Part shown: positions 5,471-12,325 of the stretch, one piece after another
Numbering within the stretch: position 1 is the stretch's first letter
Layout of the letters: every line of letters starts with the position of its first letter
Program-made: the position numbers and the translations under genes
The notes under the pieces: generated by a model
Told to the model about the DNA's origin: nothing
The model's input: only the letters and a program-made list of their open reading frames with translations
Databases searched by the model: none
Origin: an uncultured Collinsella sp.
GTDB lineage: Bacteria > Actinomycetota > Coriobacteriia > Coriobacteriales > Coriobacteriaceae
DNA: 12,325 nucleotides
Assembly: GCA_900757705.1 (NCBI GenBank)
Contig: CAAEOW010000091.1
Coordinates: forward strand, 1-12,325
Reading direction: 5' to 3'

Positions 5471-6112
5471 CTACATCATCCCGCCTGCTCCCAGCAGCGG
5501 GCCCAATATGGACAGAAGCAACGCCGGCAAGATGAGCGTGCCGGTGGGAATCAGCAGCTTGACGGGCGCACGCTCGATCTCACGCTCGACCGCGGCGCGA
5601 TGAGCCGCACGGATCTCGCGACTTTGAGCGGCCAGCGTCTCGGCAAGTGGGGCACCCAGGGCGAGCGCCTGCCCCACCGTGATGGCAAAGGTCTCAAGCG
5701 CTCGCACGTCCAGGTCGCGCGCGGCGGCCAACAACTCGTCCTCACGCGTGCCCACGCCCACCTGCCACGCCATGCAGGCCCGCTCAAGTCGAAGAGCCAG
5801 CACTGACCGGCGGTTGGCACAGAAAATCTCAAGCGCCGCATCAAACGAAAGACCGGCCGAAAGACCCAAGCGCACAACATCGATCATCTCGGACACTTCG
5901 CCAAGCGACACTCGCGCCGGGCTGCCCGCTCCAACCGCGCCCTTCACTCGCGCGGTCAGAGCATCGACCACCGAGCGACCCGCGGCAGCGACCAGCACCG
6001 CCTCGCGCTTGCAGGCCCCTGCGATCTTGCGTGCATCCGCCCGATCCAAACCCGTCGCGACAAATACACTCAGGGCGCACAGGCAAGCCGCAACTGCAAC
6101 CGGGGCGCTCAT
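5471..6112 (-). CDS. tadC: TadC, pilus assembly membrane platform protein
   Basis: This 213-aa protein has an N-terminal membrane helix (about 3-20), a cytoplasmic type II secretion F-type domain (about 70-183, with EVSEMIDVVRLGLSAGLSFDAAL and ALALGAPLAETLAAQSREIR), and a C-terminal hydrophobic segment (185-209, LIPTGTLILPALLLSILGPLLGAG). The 'GLS...AL' and 'G.PLAE.L' blocks are typical of TadB/TadC. It pairs with TadB to form the inner-membrane platform moved by the TadA ATPase. ATG at 6112 overlaps the tadB stop as ATGA. It is shorter than many TadC proteins (about 280-300 aa), having lost part of the N-terminal region. Confidence 0.92.
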   Translation of the reverse strand: MSAPVAVAACLCALSVFVATGLDRADARKIAGACKREAVLVAAAGRSVVDALTARVKGAVGAGSPARVSLGEVSEMIDVVRLGLSAGLSFDAALEIFCANRRSVLALRLERACMAWQVGVGTREDELLAAARDLDVRALETFAITVGQALALGAPLAETLAAQSREIRAAHRAAVEREIERAPVKLLIPTGTLILPALLLSILGPLLGAGGMM

Positions 6113-7035
6113 AGCTCCACCCGCATAATGCGCCGGATAACCACCAGGGCAACGGCGTTGAGGGCAAGACCCAGCATCACAGCGCCCGCGCCGGCAGGCA
6201 TCGCAAGACCGCGACGAAAATCTGCCGAAAGCAGCGCCAACACCGTGCACATGCCCGCCGGCATCGCCGCGACCATATGCGCCGACATGCGAGCCTGCGA
6301 CGTCTTAACATCCAGGCGGCGCTTGAGCTCAATGCGCTCCCCCACCATGCTCGACGCCTCGGACAGTAAGTCGGCAAGCGGAGCACCGGTGCGCTGAGAC
6401 ACCTTAAGCGCCAAGGTCACAAGCGAAAGGCCGGGAGCGTCGATGCGCACGAGCAAGTCATCGAGCGCGTCGGTCGCCGAGATACCGCAATCGATCGCCG
6501 CCGCCACCCGCAAAAACTCGGTATGCACCGGCTCTTGCGCATGAGCGCCCACAAAGCGCATGCCCTGGGCAAGAGAGTGCCCCGAGGCAAGCGACATGGA
6601 AAGCGCGGTAAACGCCTCGGGCATGGCCCCTTCTGCATCGTGTTGCTCACGCCGGCTCTCAAAGCCATCCCGGGCGGCGCCAACGGCAAACGGAGCAACA
6701 AGTCCCAAGGCAAATCCGAGGGGCGATAACGACACCATCGTTAGTAAAACGCAGCAGACACCGCTCGATAGCAGCAGAAACGCCAAACGCCCCGAAGCAT
6801 CTTCGATCACGAGGCCAAGGCGATGCGCCGGAGCCAGCGATGCCCACGAACGGGCGATCTTTTTCAGCAGATCGTTTTCCACCAGCTCACGCGGCAGCTT
6901 CTCTGCCACCGTCTCGAGCGTCTGACGCGCCAGCTCCGCCGGCGATACCTGCGGCACACGAGGTTCCGCCCCGCACGCCGTCGCGACAGAAAGCCCTGCC
7001 AAGCCCCCTACGACGAAGGGCACAGTGATCTCCAT
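6109..7035 (-). CDS. tadB: TadB, pilus assembly membrane platform protein
   Basis: This 308-aa protein has an N-terminal hydrophobic stretch (4-22), membrane segments at about 84-120 (AFLLLSSGVCCVLLTMVSL and GFALGLVAPFAVGA), and a type II secretion F-type domain (about 138-248). That domain contains MPEAFTALSMSLASGHSLAQGM and VSQRTGAPLADLLSEASSMV. C-terminal membrane helices follow at 254-270 and 281-301. It matches TadB in length and layout. ATG at 7035 is inside the 3' end of tadA (28-bp overlap) and has an excellent Shine-Dalgarno, AGGAGGT, at suitable distance. It ends in a 4-bp overlap with tadC. It anchors the platform and is the likely contact for TadA. Confidence 0.93.
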   Translation of the reverse strand: MEITVPFVVGGLAGLSVATACGAEPRVPQVSPAELARQTLETVAEKLPRELVENDLLKKIARSWASLAPAHRLGLVIEDASGRLAFLLLSSGVCCVLLTMVSLSPLGFALGLVAPFAVGAARDGFESRREQHDAEGAMPEAFTALSMSLASGHSLAQGMRFVGAHAQEPVHTEFLRVAAAIDCGISATDALDDLLVRIDAPGLSLVTLALKVSQRTGAPLADLLSEASSMVGERIELKRRLDVKTSQARMSAHMVAAMPAGMCTVLALLSADFRRGLAMPAGAGAVMLGLALNAVALVVIRRIMRVEL

Positions 7036-8336
7036 TCGTCCACCTCCTCTTGTGTGAGCGTCCCCGACCGCAGGCCTTCTGCGATAAACGGCGGCTCGCG
7101 GTCAAGCGTCCAGGTGCGCTCGGCGGCATCGAACGTCACATAGCGCTCGAGCTCTACGCCGCCCGATGCGGCGCGTCGCACCCCCGAATACGAGGAGACG
7201 AAGCGTCTGCCATCGGCGTGGCGCTCGGACATCACGATACCGTCGAGTGCCATGGCAATCTGCTCCTCGATAAGCTCACTCGGCAGATCGATCCCATAAC
7301 GTGCAAGCAACGTCAAACGCACCACGGTCTCCTGTTCTGAACCCGCATGAAGTGTGGTGAGCGATCCGTCGTGGCCCGTGTTCATGGCCTGCAACATGTC
7401 GCAGCACTCGGCACCGCGCACCTCGCCCACCACGATGCGGTCGGGGCGCATGCGCAGGGCATTAGTTACCAGGTCGCGGATCGTCACCGCGCCCTCACCC
7501 TCAATTGAAGCCTCGCGCGCCTCTAGGCGCACCACGTGCGGATGATGCGCAAACTTGAGCTCGGCAGAGTCCTCGATCGTCACGATGCGCTCGCCGGTGG
7601 AAATCTCACATGACAACGCGTTGAGCAGGGTGGTCTTACCAGATCCCGTGCCTCCCGCAACCGCCAGGTCCTGTCGCAGCGACACCGCGCACGACAGCAG
7701 CTGCGCATACCAAAGCGGCAGCGACCCCAACCCCACGAGCTCGTCCAGCGAGCAGATACGGTCCGAGAACTTTCGGATGGTGAGAATCGGTCCGTCAATC
7801 GCCACAGGCGGAATCACCGCGTTGACGCGATAACCCGTTTTGAGGTGGGCGTTGACGATGGGGCTGCGCTCGTCGATACGGCGGCCAAGTGGCGAGATAA
7901 TGCGGTCGATAAGCACACGGATCTGCTCATCATCCTCAAACGCATGCTCGATGGGGTACAAGACGCCGCCGCGTTCAAAGAAAGCCGAGCGGCAGCCGTT
8001 GATCATGATCTCGGTAACGGTGTCGTCCTCGATGAGCGGCTGCAACGGCCCCAGGCCCACCACGTCATCCAAAATCTCGTCGATGATGGTCTCGCGCTCG
8101 GGCGTCGCGAGATCGGTCGGCTCCTCAACATTGAGCGCCGCCTCCACCGCGGGACGCAATTCCGAGCGGGCAAGTGCCGGGTCGATATAGGCGCTGATAC
8201 GCGCCACTTCGTCGTAACCCATGCGGTCCATCACGGCGCGCTTGGTACGTCGTTTCATCGCGCGGCGACGCCCCGCATCTACAGGCGCTGCCGCCGCCGC
8301 AGCGCCGGCAGCCTTAATCCTCGTTTGCAGGCTCAT
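7008..8336 (-). CDS. tadA: TadA/CpaF, pilus assembly ATPase
   Basis: This 442-aa cytoplasmic protein belongs to the GspE/VirB11-like secretion ATPase superfamily. Visible motifs are Walker A GGTGSGKTT (228-236), the Asp box IVTIEDSAEL (251-260), Walker B RIVVGEVRG with Glu305 (300-308), and the His box NTGHDGSLTTLHA (319-331). The N-terminal all-alpha and CpaF-specific region includes GLGPLQPLIEDDTVTEIMING (94-114). The ATPase drives extension (and possibly retraction) of the Flp pilus and works with TadB and TadC. ATG at 8336 overlaps the tadZ stop as ATGA. The first 25 residues are Ala-rich and may be disordered. All catalytic motifs are intact, so it should be active. Confidence 0.97.
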   Translation of the reverse strand: MSLQTRIKAAGAAAAAAPVDAGRRRAMKRRTKRAVMDRMGYDEVARISAYIDPALARSELRPAVEAALNVEEPTDLATPERETIIDEILDDVVGLGPLQPLIEDDTVTEIMINGCRSAFFERGGVLYPIEHAFEDDEQIRVLIDRIISPLGRRIDERSPIVNAHLKTGYRVNAVIPPVAIDGPILTIRKFSDRICSLDELVGLGSLPLWYAQLLSCAVSLRQDLAVAGGTGSGKTTLLNALSCEISTGERIVTIEDSAELKFAHHPHVVRLEAREASIEGEGAVTIRDLVTNALRMRPDRIVVGEVRGAECCDMLQAMNTGHDGSLTTLHAGSEQETVVRLTLLARYGIDLPSELIEEQIAMALDGIVMSERHADGRRFVSSYSGVRRAASGGVELERYVTFDAAERTWTLDREPPFIAEGLRSGTLTQEEVDEWRSLCPSS

Positions 8337-9982
8337 CGCTGATCACCCTCGCGCGACCAGGGAAGGCGGATACGCGGGCGTTCGGTGCGCGTTGCACGGT
8401 CGGCGACCATATCGCTCCAAGGGCCGACGGCGCACCCCAGTTCCACGAGCATCTCGCGCGTGGCCTCGCGCACGCTAGTCGCAAAAGCGCTGGTCTGCCC
8501 CACTGCCTCGTCAGCGCGCCCAAACGCCATGAGCGCGGCGAGATCCTGCCCGCCATCGGCGATACGAATCTTGGAGCTCAACGCACAGGCAATCTCAAAG
8601 CGCATGGCGACGTCCTCGTCTGCCCCGCGCGCACCGAACCGGTTGAACACGGCGCTCATGCGCGTGCGCGGCACACCTACTCGACTTGCCAGTTCAATGA
8701 CGCGCGACGCCGATGTCGCGGACGACACCGCCGCATCGCCAACGACCAGGCAACGGTCGCTCGCCGCCACCGCAGCCGCCACGGCGTCGCCCCAAAAGAC
8801 CGAGGTATCGATAAAGACCACGTCGGATTCGCGACGCAGGACATCAAGCAGTAGCTCCACCGGACGTGCCATGAGCTCGGCTTGCTCGGGCGCCGCGACG
8901 GGACCCCAGAGCGTAACGCCCGGCGCCACGCGCATCGAAGCGGCTACGATATCCGGCTCGGTGAGCGTGCCCGCCGCCGACGGCTCGATAAGTGCCGCCA
9001 TATCGCGCGGAGCATCGACGCCTAACAAGTCGTAAAGGTTTCCAAACATCAGGTCCAGGTCGAGCACGGCGGCACGCAAGCCCAACAGCGACGATGTGTG
9101 TGCCATGGTGGCAACGATCGTCGACTTGCCGCAACCGCCCGAACCCGAAATAGCGCAGATGACTGGAGCTCGATGCGGCGGAGCGGCAGCGTCTGCCGGC
9201 GGCATCGGAGGCGGCGGGGCGGGCGTCGGTGACAGCGTCCCCGTCTCCCCCGCCGCAACCACACGCCGCGTCCAAGCCGGCATGGCAGCTTGTTCGGTCT
9301 GCGAGGCAGGCTCGTTCTGTGCAATCTGCTCATGCTGCATCAGCGACAACTCGCCGCACCCGGCAAAGCCCTCAACTTCGTCGAGTTCATCCGCCAGATT
9401 CACGCCGTGCACGTATCCCATATCTACAGCCGGGTAGTCGCCAGCATGCTGCGCCGGCCCTCCAGCGTCATCGTATACAAGGGGGTTCCGGGGGCGCCGA
9501 CCATGCTCGGCTTCCGCTTTTCCATAATCATCAACACGCGGGCCTCTTGTAGCGCGAGGCGCCCCGGGTTCCCTATCAACAAAAGCATCGGGCTCAATCG
9601 TCATGCGCCGATCGGAATCAACCGCTCCCTCGCCCGCGCGCCCGTTGCCGCATATACTGTGTGCAGCGATGACCTCGGTCGCCCCCGCGCGAAACAGCCC
9701 CTCGATATCCGACGGATCGAGCGCTTCTATCAACACGACCACGCGACTCACGCGGCCTTCGGCCGTCAGGCGCGCAACAGTCTTGCGCACATCTTCGGTA
9801 TCAAACAGAGACGCCGCGATGATGGCAGCCCCGCGGCGCGACGGAAACGCCCGCGCCATGGAAACCAGCCCGTCCAGGTCACCCACGCGAAGCACCTGTG
9901 CACCCGCATCACGGCCCTCGACTTCCCGCTGCAACAGCCCGTAATCGCCGCACGCGCAGCACGCAAGCCAGATCGCCTTCAT
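8333..9982 (-). CDS. tadZ: TadZ/CpaE, ParA/MinD-like pilus localisation protein
   Basis: This protein of about 549 aa has a response-regulator-like N-terminal domain (about 1-110). A long low-complexity linker with a Pro-rich run follows (PTPAPPPPMPP, around 253-263), then a ParA/MinD-type ATPase domain from about 273. There the P-loop is SGSGGCGKSTI (280-290); the deviant signature lysine of MinD (KGGxGK) is replaced by Ser/Gly, though the K of GKST is kept. LDLDLMFGN (308-316) and DVVFIDTS (388-395) are the switch and Walker B regions. TadZ proteins localise the Tad machine at a pole or foci. ATG at 9982 overlaps the cpaB stop as TGATG; a GTG three bases earlier is equally plausible. The N-terminal Cys cluster (CCAC, 9-12) is unusual. 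Confidence 0.93.
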   Translation of the reverse strand: MKAIWLACCACGDYGLLQREVEGRDAGAQVLRVGDLDGLVSMARAFPSRRGAAIIAASLFDTEDVRKTVARLTAEGRVSRVVVLIEALDPSDIEGLFRAGATEVIAAHSICGNGRAGEGAVDSDRRMTIEPDAFVDREPGAPRATRGPRVDDYGKAEAEHGRRPRNPLVYDDAGGPAQHAGDYPAVDMGYVHGVNLADELDEVEGFAGCGELSLMQHEQIAQNEPASQTEQAAMPAWTRRVVAAGETGTLSPTPAPPPPMPPADAAAPPHRAPVICAISGSGGCGKSTIVATMAHTSSLLGLRAAVLDLDLMFGNLYDLLGVDAPRDMAALIEPSAAGTLTEPDIVAASMRVAPGVTLWGPVAAPEQAELMARPVELLLDVLRRESDVVFIDTSVFWGDAVAAAVAASDRCLVVGDAAVSSATSASRVIELASRVGVPRTRMSAVFNRFGARGADEDVAMRFEIACALSSKIRIADGGQDLAALMAFGRADEAVGQTSAFATSVREATREMLVELGCAVGPWSDMVADRATRTERPRIRLPWSREGDQR

Positions 9983-10641
9983 CACTCGTCGCCTCCGCTC
10001 TTTTTGCCGCGCGCCGTGGCGGGAATCGTCAAGCTGACCGTTCCCTTGCCCGAGGCTCCCAGCAGTTCCTTGACGTCTTCGGGGTCAGCCGCCAGCGTCA
10101 CCCATTCGATCTTGCCCTCGCGCGTGGCACCGGAATCCTCACTGGTATCGATCACGTACGCGCCGCACAGCCGATCGGTCACGCCGTCTTTTTGCACATA
10201 CACATCCACGTAGCTGCCCACGCCTGTAGCACCGCCGACCGAGTGCTCGGCATCGACCGCCACCGAAACGGCGACCTTGCCCTTAGGTACCTCGAGCATG
10301 TGGCTCTCGGCCTTGGTGTAGACATTGCAGATCACGGCGTTTTTGGGAATACGCGAAGTCGTCACGTCGCCGCGCACCTGGCGCAGCTCGGTCGCCGCGT
10401 CACGCGGCAGCAGACTCGTCAGCCATTCCTGGGTTATGACATTGGTCTCATCGAGGGTCTCGCCCACATCGATATCGCGCGCCGCGACGCATACCTCGAC
10501 GCGATCGCCACCGTACTTGGCCAAGGTCTCAGCCTGGACCTGTTCGGCTTGCGAGCGGATCGACGAGCCGTAAACCATGCAGAGCAGAGCAGCGAGCACG
10601 CCCGCGACCAGACTGATGGCAATGCGCTTGCTCTTGTTCAC
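9982..10641 (-). CDS. cpaB: CpaB/RcpC, SAF-domain pilus assembly protein
   Basis: This 219-aa protein starts with a membrane helix (about 7-26, after basic NKSKR), then a SAF domain (about 47-110, VEVCVAARDIDVGETLDETNV and TTSRIPKNAVI). The RcpC-type domain follows (about 118-207, LEVPKGKVAVSVAVDAEHSVGG, VGSYVDVYVQ, GTVSLTIPA). CpaB/RcpC lies outside the cytoplasmic membrane and modulates the pilus channel; in diderms it works with the secretin, which is not seen here. I chose GTG at 10641 because GAGAGGAG lies 6 nt upstream; an ATG at 10656 would add five residues. It is the first gene of the operon, just downstream of operator-like repeats. Confidence 0.9.
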   Translation of the reverse strand: MNKSKRIAISLVAGVLAALLCMVYGSSIRSQAEQVQAETLAKYGGDRVEVCVAARDIDVGETLDETNVITQEWLTSLLPRDAATELRQVRGDVTTSRIPKNAVICNVYTKAESHMLEVPKGKVAVSVAVDAEHSVGGATGVGSYVDVYVQKDGVTDRLCGAYVIDTSEDSGATREGKIEWVTLAADPEDVKELLGASGKGTVSLTIPATARGKKSGGDE

Positions 10642-10727
10642 GGCCGCTCCTCTCATGGCAGTGCCGGGCGAATGCCCGTACCACCATTGTCTGGGCGGTC
10701 AGAGTGCAAAGCGGCGCAATCGCGATC

Positions 10728-10749
10728 TTGGTTTTCGATGTCGAACCAA
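10728..10749. repeat. Imperfect inverted repeat upstream of cpaB
   Basis: TTGGTT-TT-CGA-TG-TCG-AACCAA has 9 paired bases with a 2-nt bulge. It lies 87 nt upstream of the cpaB GTG, between the CTGACCA boxes and the gene. It could be a regulator site or an RNA hairpin in the leader. Confidence 0.45.
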
Positions 10750-10751
10750 TC

Positions 10752-10803
10752 GCTGACCAAAAACTGACCAGCCCGTCAAGCTCGTGGCAAGGTTTTGGTC
10801 AGC
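10752..10803. promoter_or_regulatory. Candidate tad operon control region with three CTGACCA boxes
   Basis: GCTGACCAAAA (10752-10762) and its exact complement TTTTGGTCAGC (10793-10803) form a perfect 11-bp inverted repeat 30 nt apart. A third CTGACCA at 10764-10770 lies exactly 11 bp after the first in direct orientation, about one helical turn. A possible -35 box on the minus strand, TTGACG (10774-10779), sits between the arms, but no good -10 follows at 16-18 nt. The arrangement looks like a dimer-binding regulator site. The intergenic stretch 10642-10893 holds only this, the inverted repeat at 10728-10749 and the rsgA terminator. Confidence 0.5.
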
Positions 10804-10840
10804 ACGTCAGCAAACTGCATGTTTCGAGGCTTTTCCGCAG

Positions 10841-10876
10841 CAAAAAAGCCGTCTCCCGAACAGTTGGGAGGCGGCT
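10841..10876 (-). terminator. Rho-independent terminator of rsgA
   Basis: On the minus strand AGCCGCCTCCC pairs with GGGAGACGGCT (11 bp including one G-T) around an 8-nt loop and is followed by TTTTTT. It begins 17 nt after the rsgA stop codon, and so separates rsgA from the tad operon. Confidence 0.88.
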
Positions 10877-10893
10877 GTCATAGGAAAAATCAA

Positions 10894-12078
10894 TTACAGA
10901 TGGACATCGGGATCGAGCATTTGAGCGCTCACGCGCATGGATGACGCCAGGTTTTGGAACGTTTCCAGACGCAGGCCGTCGATCTGCCCGGCGTCCTCGG
11001 CCTCGCGAACGGCGCAACCCGGCTCATGGGTATGTGTGCAATCGCCAAACCGGCACGCGCGCGATGCCTCGACAATCTCGGGGAAGGCGCGCGCCAGACC
11101 CCGCTCGTGACCCACGAGCGGTAGGCTGCGCAGGCCCGGGGCATCGGCGATCACGCCGGCGTCGCCCGGCAGCGCCACCATCACGCGCGCAACGGTAGTG
11201 TGGCGGCCCTGATCGTCGCGTTCGCGCACACCGCCGGTCGCCAACGTATCGTGGCCCAGCAGTGCATTGAGCAGCGTCGACTTGCCGGCACCCGACTCGC
11301 CCAGAATCATGGCGCAGCTCCCGGCAGGCACGCAGGCACGGACCTCGTCCAGGCCGCGGCCCTCGGCAGAGGACGTCACGATCACGCGCACGTCCGGACC
11401 CACCAGGCGGCGCACGCGGTCCAGATCGCGCTCGAGCTCCTCGGCATCGCAGCGGTCAGCTTTGGTGAGCACCACCACCGGCTCGGCATCGCAGTCGAGC
11501 GCCAACACCAGCGAGCGCGCCACGCGGTCGAGCAGCACCTCACCGGCACCGAGCGCCTGCACGATCAGCACGCTGTCAACGTTGGAGCAGAGCACCTGGC
11601 GCTCTCCGCGGGCACGGCCGCGCCAACGCTCAAAGCTCGTACGGCGCGGCAGCACGCACTCAATCACGCCCATATCGTGCCCGGGAGCGCGGCGCACCGC
11701 CACACGGTCGCCCACGGCAGGCAGCAGGACCTCGTCCTCGCCGCGCGACTTGGCAAACCCCACGGCATGCTCGGCGCGGAAGGTGTCGTCGGCAGCCGCC
11801 ACCAGCGGAAACCCGCGATCCAAGCGCACCACGGCACCCAGCCGCATCTGCTCGGGCTCCTCGGCATGTGCGCAGAAATCATCAAAGGCAGTCTGCTGGT
11901 CTTCATCGACCGGCAGGTCATCAAACGCCGGAACGTCCTGTAGCGCGCCAAGTCCCGGCACGCTTGCCAGCAGCTCCTCGGCAGATGCGGGAGCCTCGGT
12001 CGCGAGCTTCCGACGACGATCGCGCTTAGCCCGCGCCCCCGTCGTCTTTTTCTTCGCTTTAGCCTTAGCCTTGCCCAC
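10894..12078 (-). CDS. rsgA: RsgA, small ribosomal subunit maturation GTPase
   Basis: This 394-aa protein has a very basic start (GKAKAKAKKKTTG), an acidic stretch, and an OB-fold region (about 79-150). The circularly permuted GTPase follows: G4 TKAD at 205-208, G5 TSSAEG, then G1 GESGAGKST at 260-268, HTTV switch region, and G3 DAPGLR at 312-317. The C-terminal zinc site is C342-x4-C347-x-H349-x5-C355 (CRFGDCTHTHEPGC). RsgA tests late 30S subunits and releases assembly factors such as RbfA using GTP. GTG at 12078 is chosen for the GGGAGG 5 nt upstream; further in-frame upstream sequence overlaps a terminator. It is longer than typical RsgA (about 300-350 aa) because of the N-terminal extension. 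It is monocistronic in this window. Confidence 0.96.
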   Translation of the reverse strand: MGKAKAKAKKKTTGARAKRDRRRKLATEAPASAEELLASVPGLGALQDVPAFDDLPVDEDQQTAFDDFCAHAEEPEQMRLGAVVRLDRGFPLVAAADDTFRAEHAVGFAKSRGEDEVLLPAVGDRVAVRRAPGHDMGVIECVLPRRTSFERWRGRARGERQVLCSNVDSVLIVQALGAGEVLLDRVARSLVLALDCDAEPVVVLTKADRCDAEELERDLDRVRRLVGPDVRVIVTSSAEGRGLDEVRACVPAGSCAMILGESGAGKSTLLNALLGHDTLATGGVRERDDQGRHTTVARVMVALPGDAGVIADAPGLRSLPLVGHERGLARAFPEIVEASRACRFGDCTHTHEPGCAVREAEDAGQIDGLRLETFQNLASSMRVSAQMLDPDVHL

Positions 12079-12125
12079 AAACGCCTCCCAGCACCAAAAA
12101 TCACAACTGAGCAGGTATTTTAAAT

Positions 12126-12160
12126 CAAAAAGAGCTGGCCGGGCAAAGCCCGACCAGCTC
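12126..12160 (-). terminator. Rho-independent terminator upstream of rsgA
   Basis: On the minus strand GAGCTGGTCGGGC pairs with GCCCGGCCAGCTC (13 bp with one T-G) around TTT, followed by TTTTTGATTTAAAA. The wobble pairs only on the minus strand, which fixes the direction. It must end a minus-strand gene lying to the right of the window. No clear promoter for rsgA is visible between it and the GTG; the A/T-rich tract after it is the only candidate. Confidence 0.85.
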
Positions 12161-12219
12161 ACAAACTTTCCCTCAGCCTTTTTCATCCGCACGGGAGAAA
12201 AGCCAGCAAGGATACCGTA

Positions 12220-12308
12220 GGGCCCGCCCCGGGAGTGTTTTCTTCTGAGCGATCCCGCAGCGCGAAGCGCGAGGACCAGCGAAGAAGAAAACACGCAGGG
12301 GCGGGCCC
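12220..12308. repeat. 89-bp imperfect palindrome
   Basis: Outer arms GGGCCCGCCCC (12220-12230) and GGGGCGGGCCC (12298-12308) pair perfectly. After a short unpaired patch, inner arms GTGTTTTCTTCT (12235-12246) and AGAAGAAAACAC (12283-12294) also pair. The 36-nt centre contains a small GCGC-GAA-GCGC hairpin. No T-tract adjoins either side, so it is not a simple terminator. The flanking stretch 12161-12219 and 12309-12325 shows no gene. It is possibly a repetitive palindromic or miniature mobile element. Confidence 0.7.
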
Positions 12309-12325
12309 GGACAGGTTAACTTACT

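Noticed and set aside
5461..5530. Internal promoter for flp inside the 3' end of tadC
   Set aside because: A CATATT-like box exists, but no -35 box at acceptable spacing.
11200..12220. Long plus-strand open frames (247 and 317 aa) opposite rsgA
   Set aside because: They mirror the minus-strand rsgA gene in high-GC DNA, have low-complexity Ser/Arg- or His/Gln-rich translations and show no motif. rsgA motifs are intact.
12079..12294. N-terminal 72-residue extension of rsgA
   Set aside because: It would run through a rho-independent terminator and the large palindrome, whereas GTG at 12078 has a good ribosome-binding site.

Overview
The window is high-GC DNA (about 60%) with short, overlapping, co-directional genes. 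It carries a Tad/Flp (type IVc) pilus cluster without an outer-membrane secretin, so it suggests a monoderm actinobacterium. Gene content and protein style fit a gut Coriobacteriia member such as a Collinsella or Olsenella relative; this is inference, not shown by a marker gene. Every gene I accept is on the minus strand.

Left end (1-306): a tRNA-Phe(GAA) gene with its terminator. A 63-bp direct repeat (3-65 and 189-251) duplicates the terminator and the last 18 nt of the tRNA, as expected of an integration (att) scar. A hairpin-rich 123-bp insert lies between the copies. The tRNA has a U4xC69 mismatch and a G50-U64 wobble, and both lie between repeat-derived and non-repeat sequence. A strong sigma-70-type promoter for the tRNA lies at 339-366.

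Next (442-1047): a two-gene module read as toxin then antitoxin. It encodes a small basic protein (88 aa) followed by a ribbon-helix-helix-type protein (95 aa). The two overlap by 4 bp and are preceded by a perfect palindrome that could be the autoregulatory operator.

Main body (1051-10641): one compact operon of 11 genes transcribed from right to left. The order is cpaB (SAF domain assembly protein), tadZ/cpaE (ParA/MinD-like), tadA/cpaF (assembly ATPase), tadB and tadC (membrane platform), flp (major pilin), an unknown single-pass membrane protein, a second small pilin-like protein, a TadE-like pseudopilin, a large TadG-like protein, a second TadE-like pseudopilin, and a DUF192 protein. Neighbours overlap or are separated by at most 10 nt, which suggests one transcript with translational coupling. 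Logically, TadZ positions the machine, TadA powers it, TadB/TadC form the inner platform, CpaB sits outside the membrane, and Flp is polymerised with minor pseudopilins. Flp, the small pilin-like protein and both TadE-like proteins share an RE[ED]xAQxTxE signature. Its likely cleavage site falls between Ala and Gln rather than after Gly. No prepilin peptidase (TadV) is present in the window.

Right end (10642-12325): the region upstream of cpaB holds three CTGACCA boxes, one of them inverted, and a second inverted repeat; these are candidate operators. Then come a terminator, rsgA (a circularly permuted ribosome-assembly GTPase with a basic N-terminal extension), a second terminator belonging to a minus-strand gene outside the window, and an 89-bp imperfect palindrome.

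The most interesting points are the uniform Ala/Gln prepilin signature, the unknown 187-aa protein between the two pilins, the Cys-rich TadG-like protein, the operator-like boxes, and the recombined tRNA 3' end. I do not see a wholly unprecedented system; this is a divergent Gram-positive Tad locus beside an att-scarred tRNA and a small toxin-antitoxin pair.
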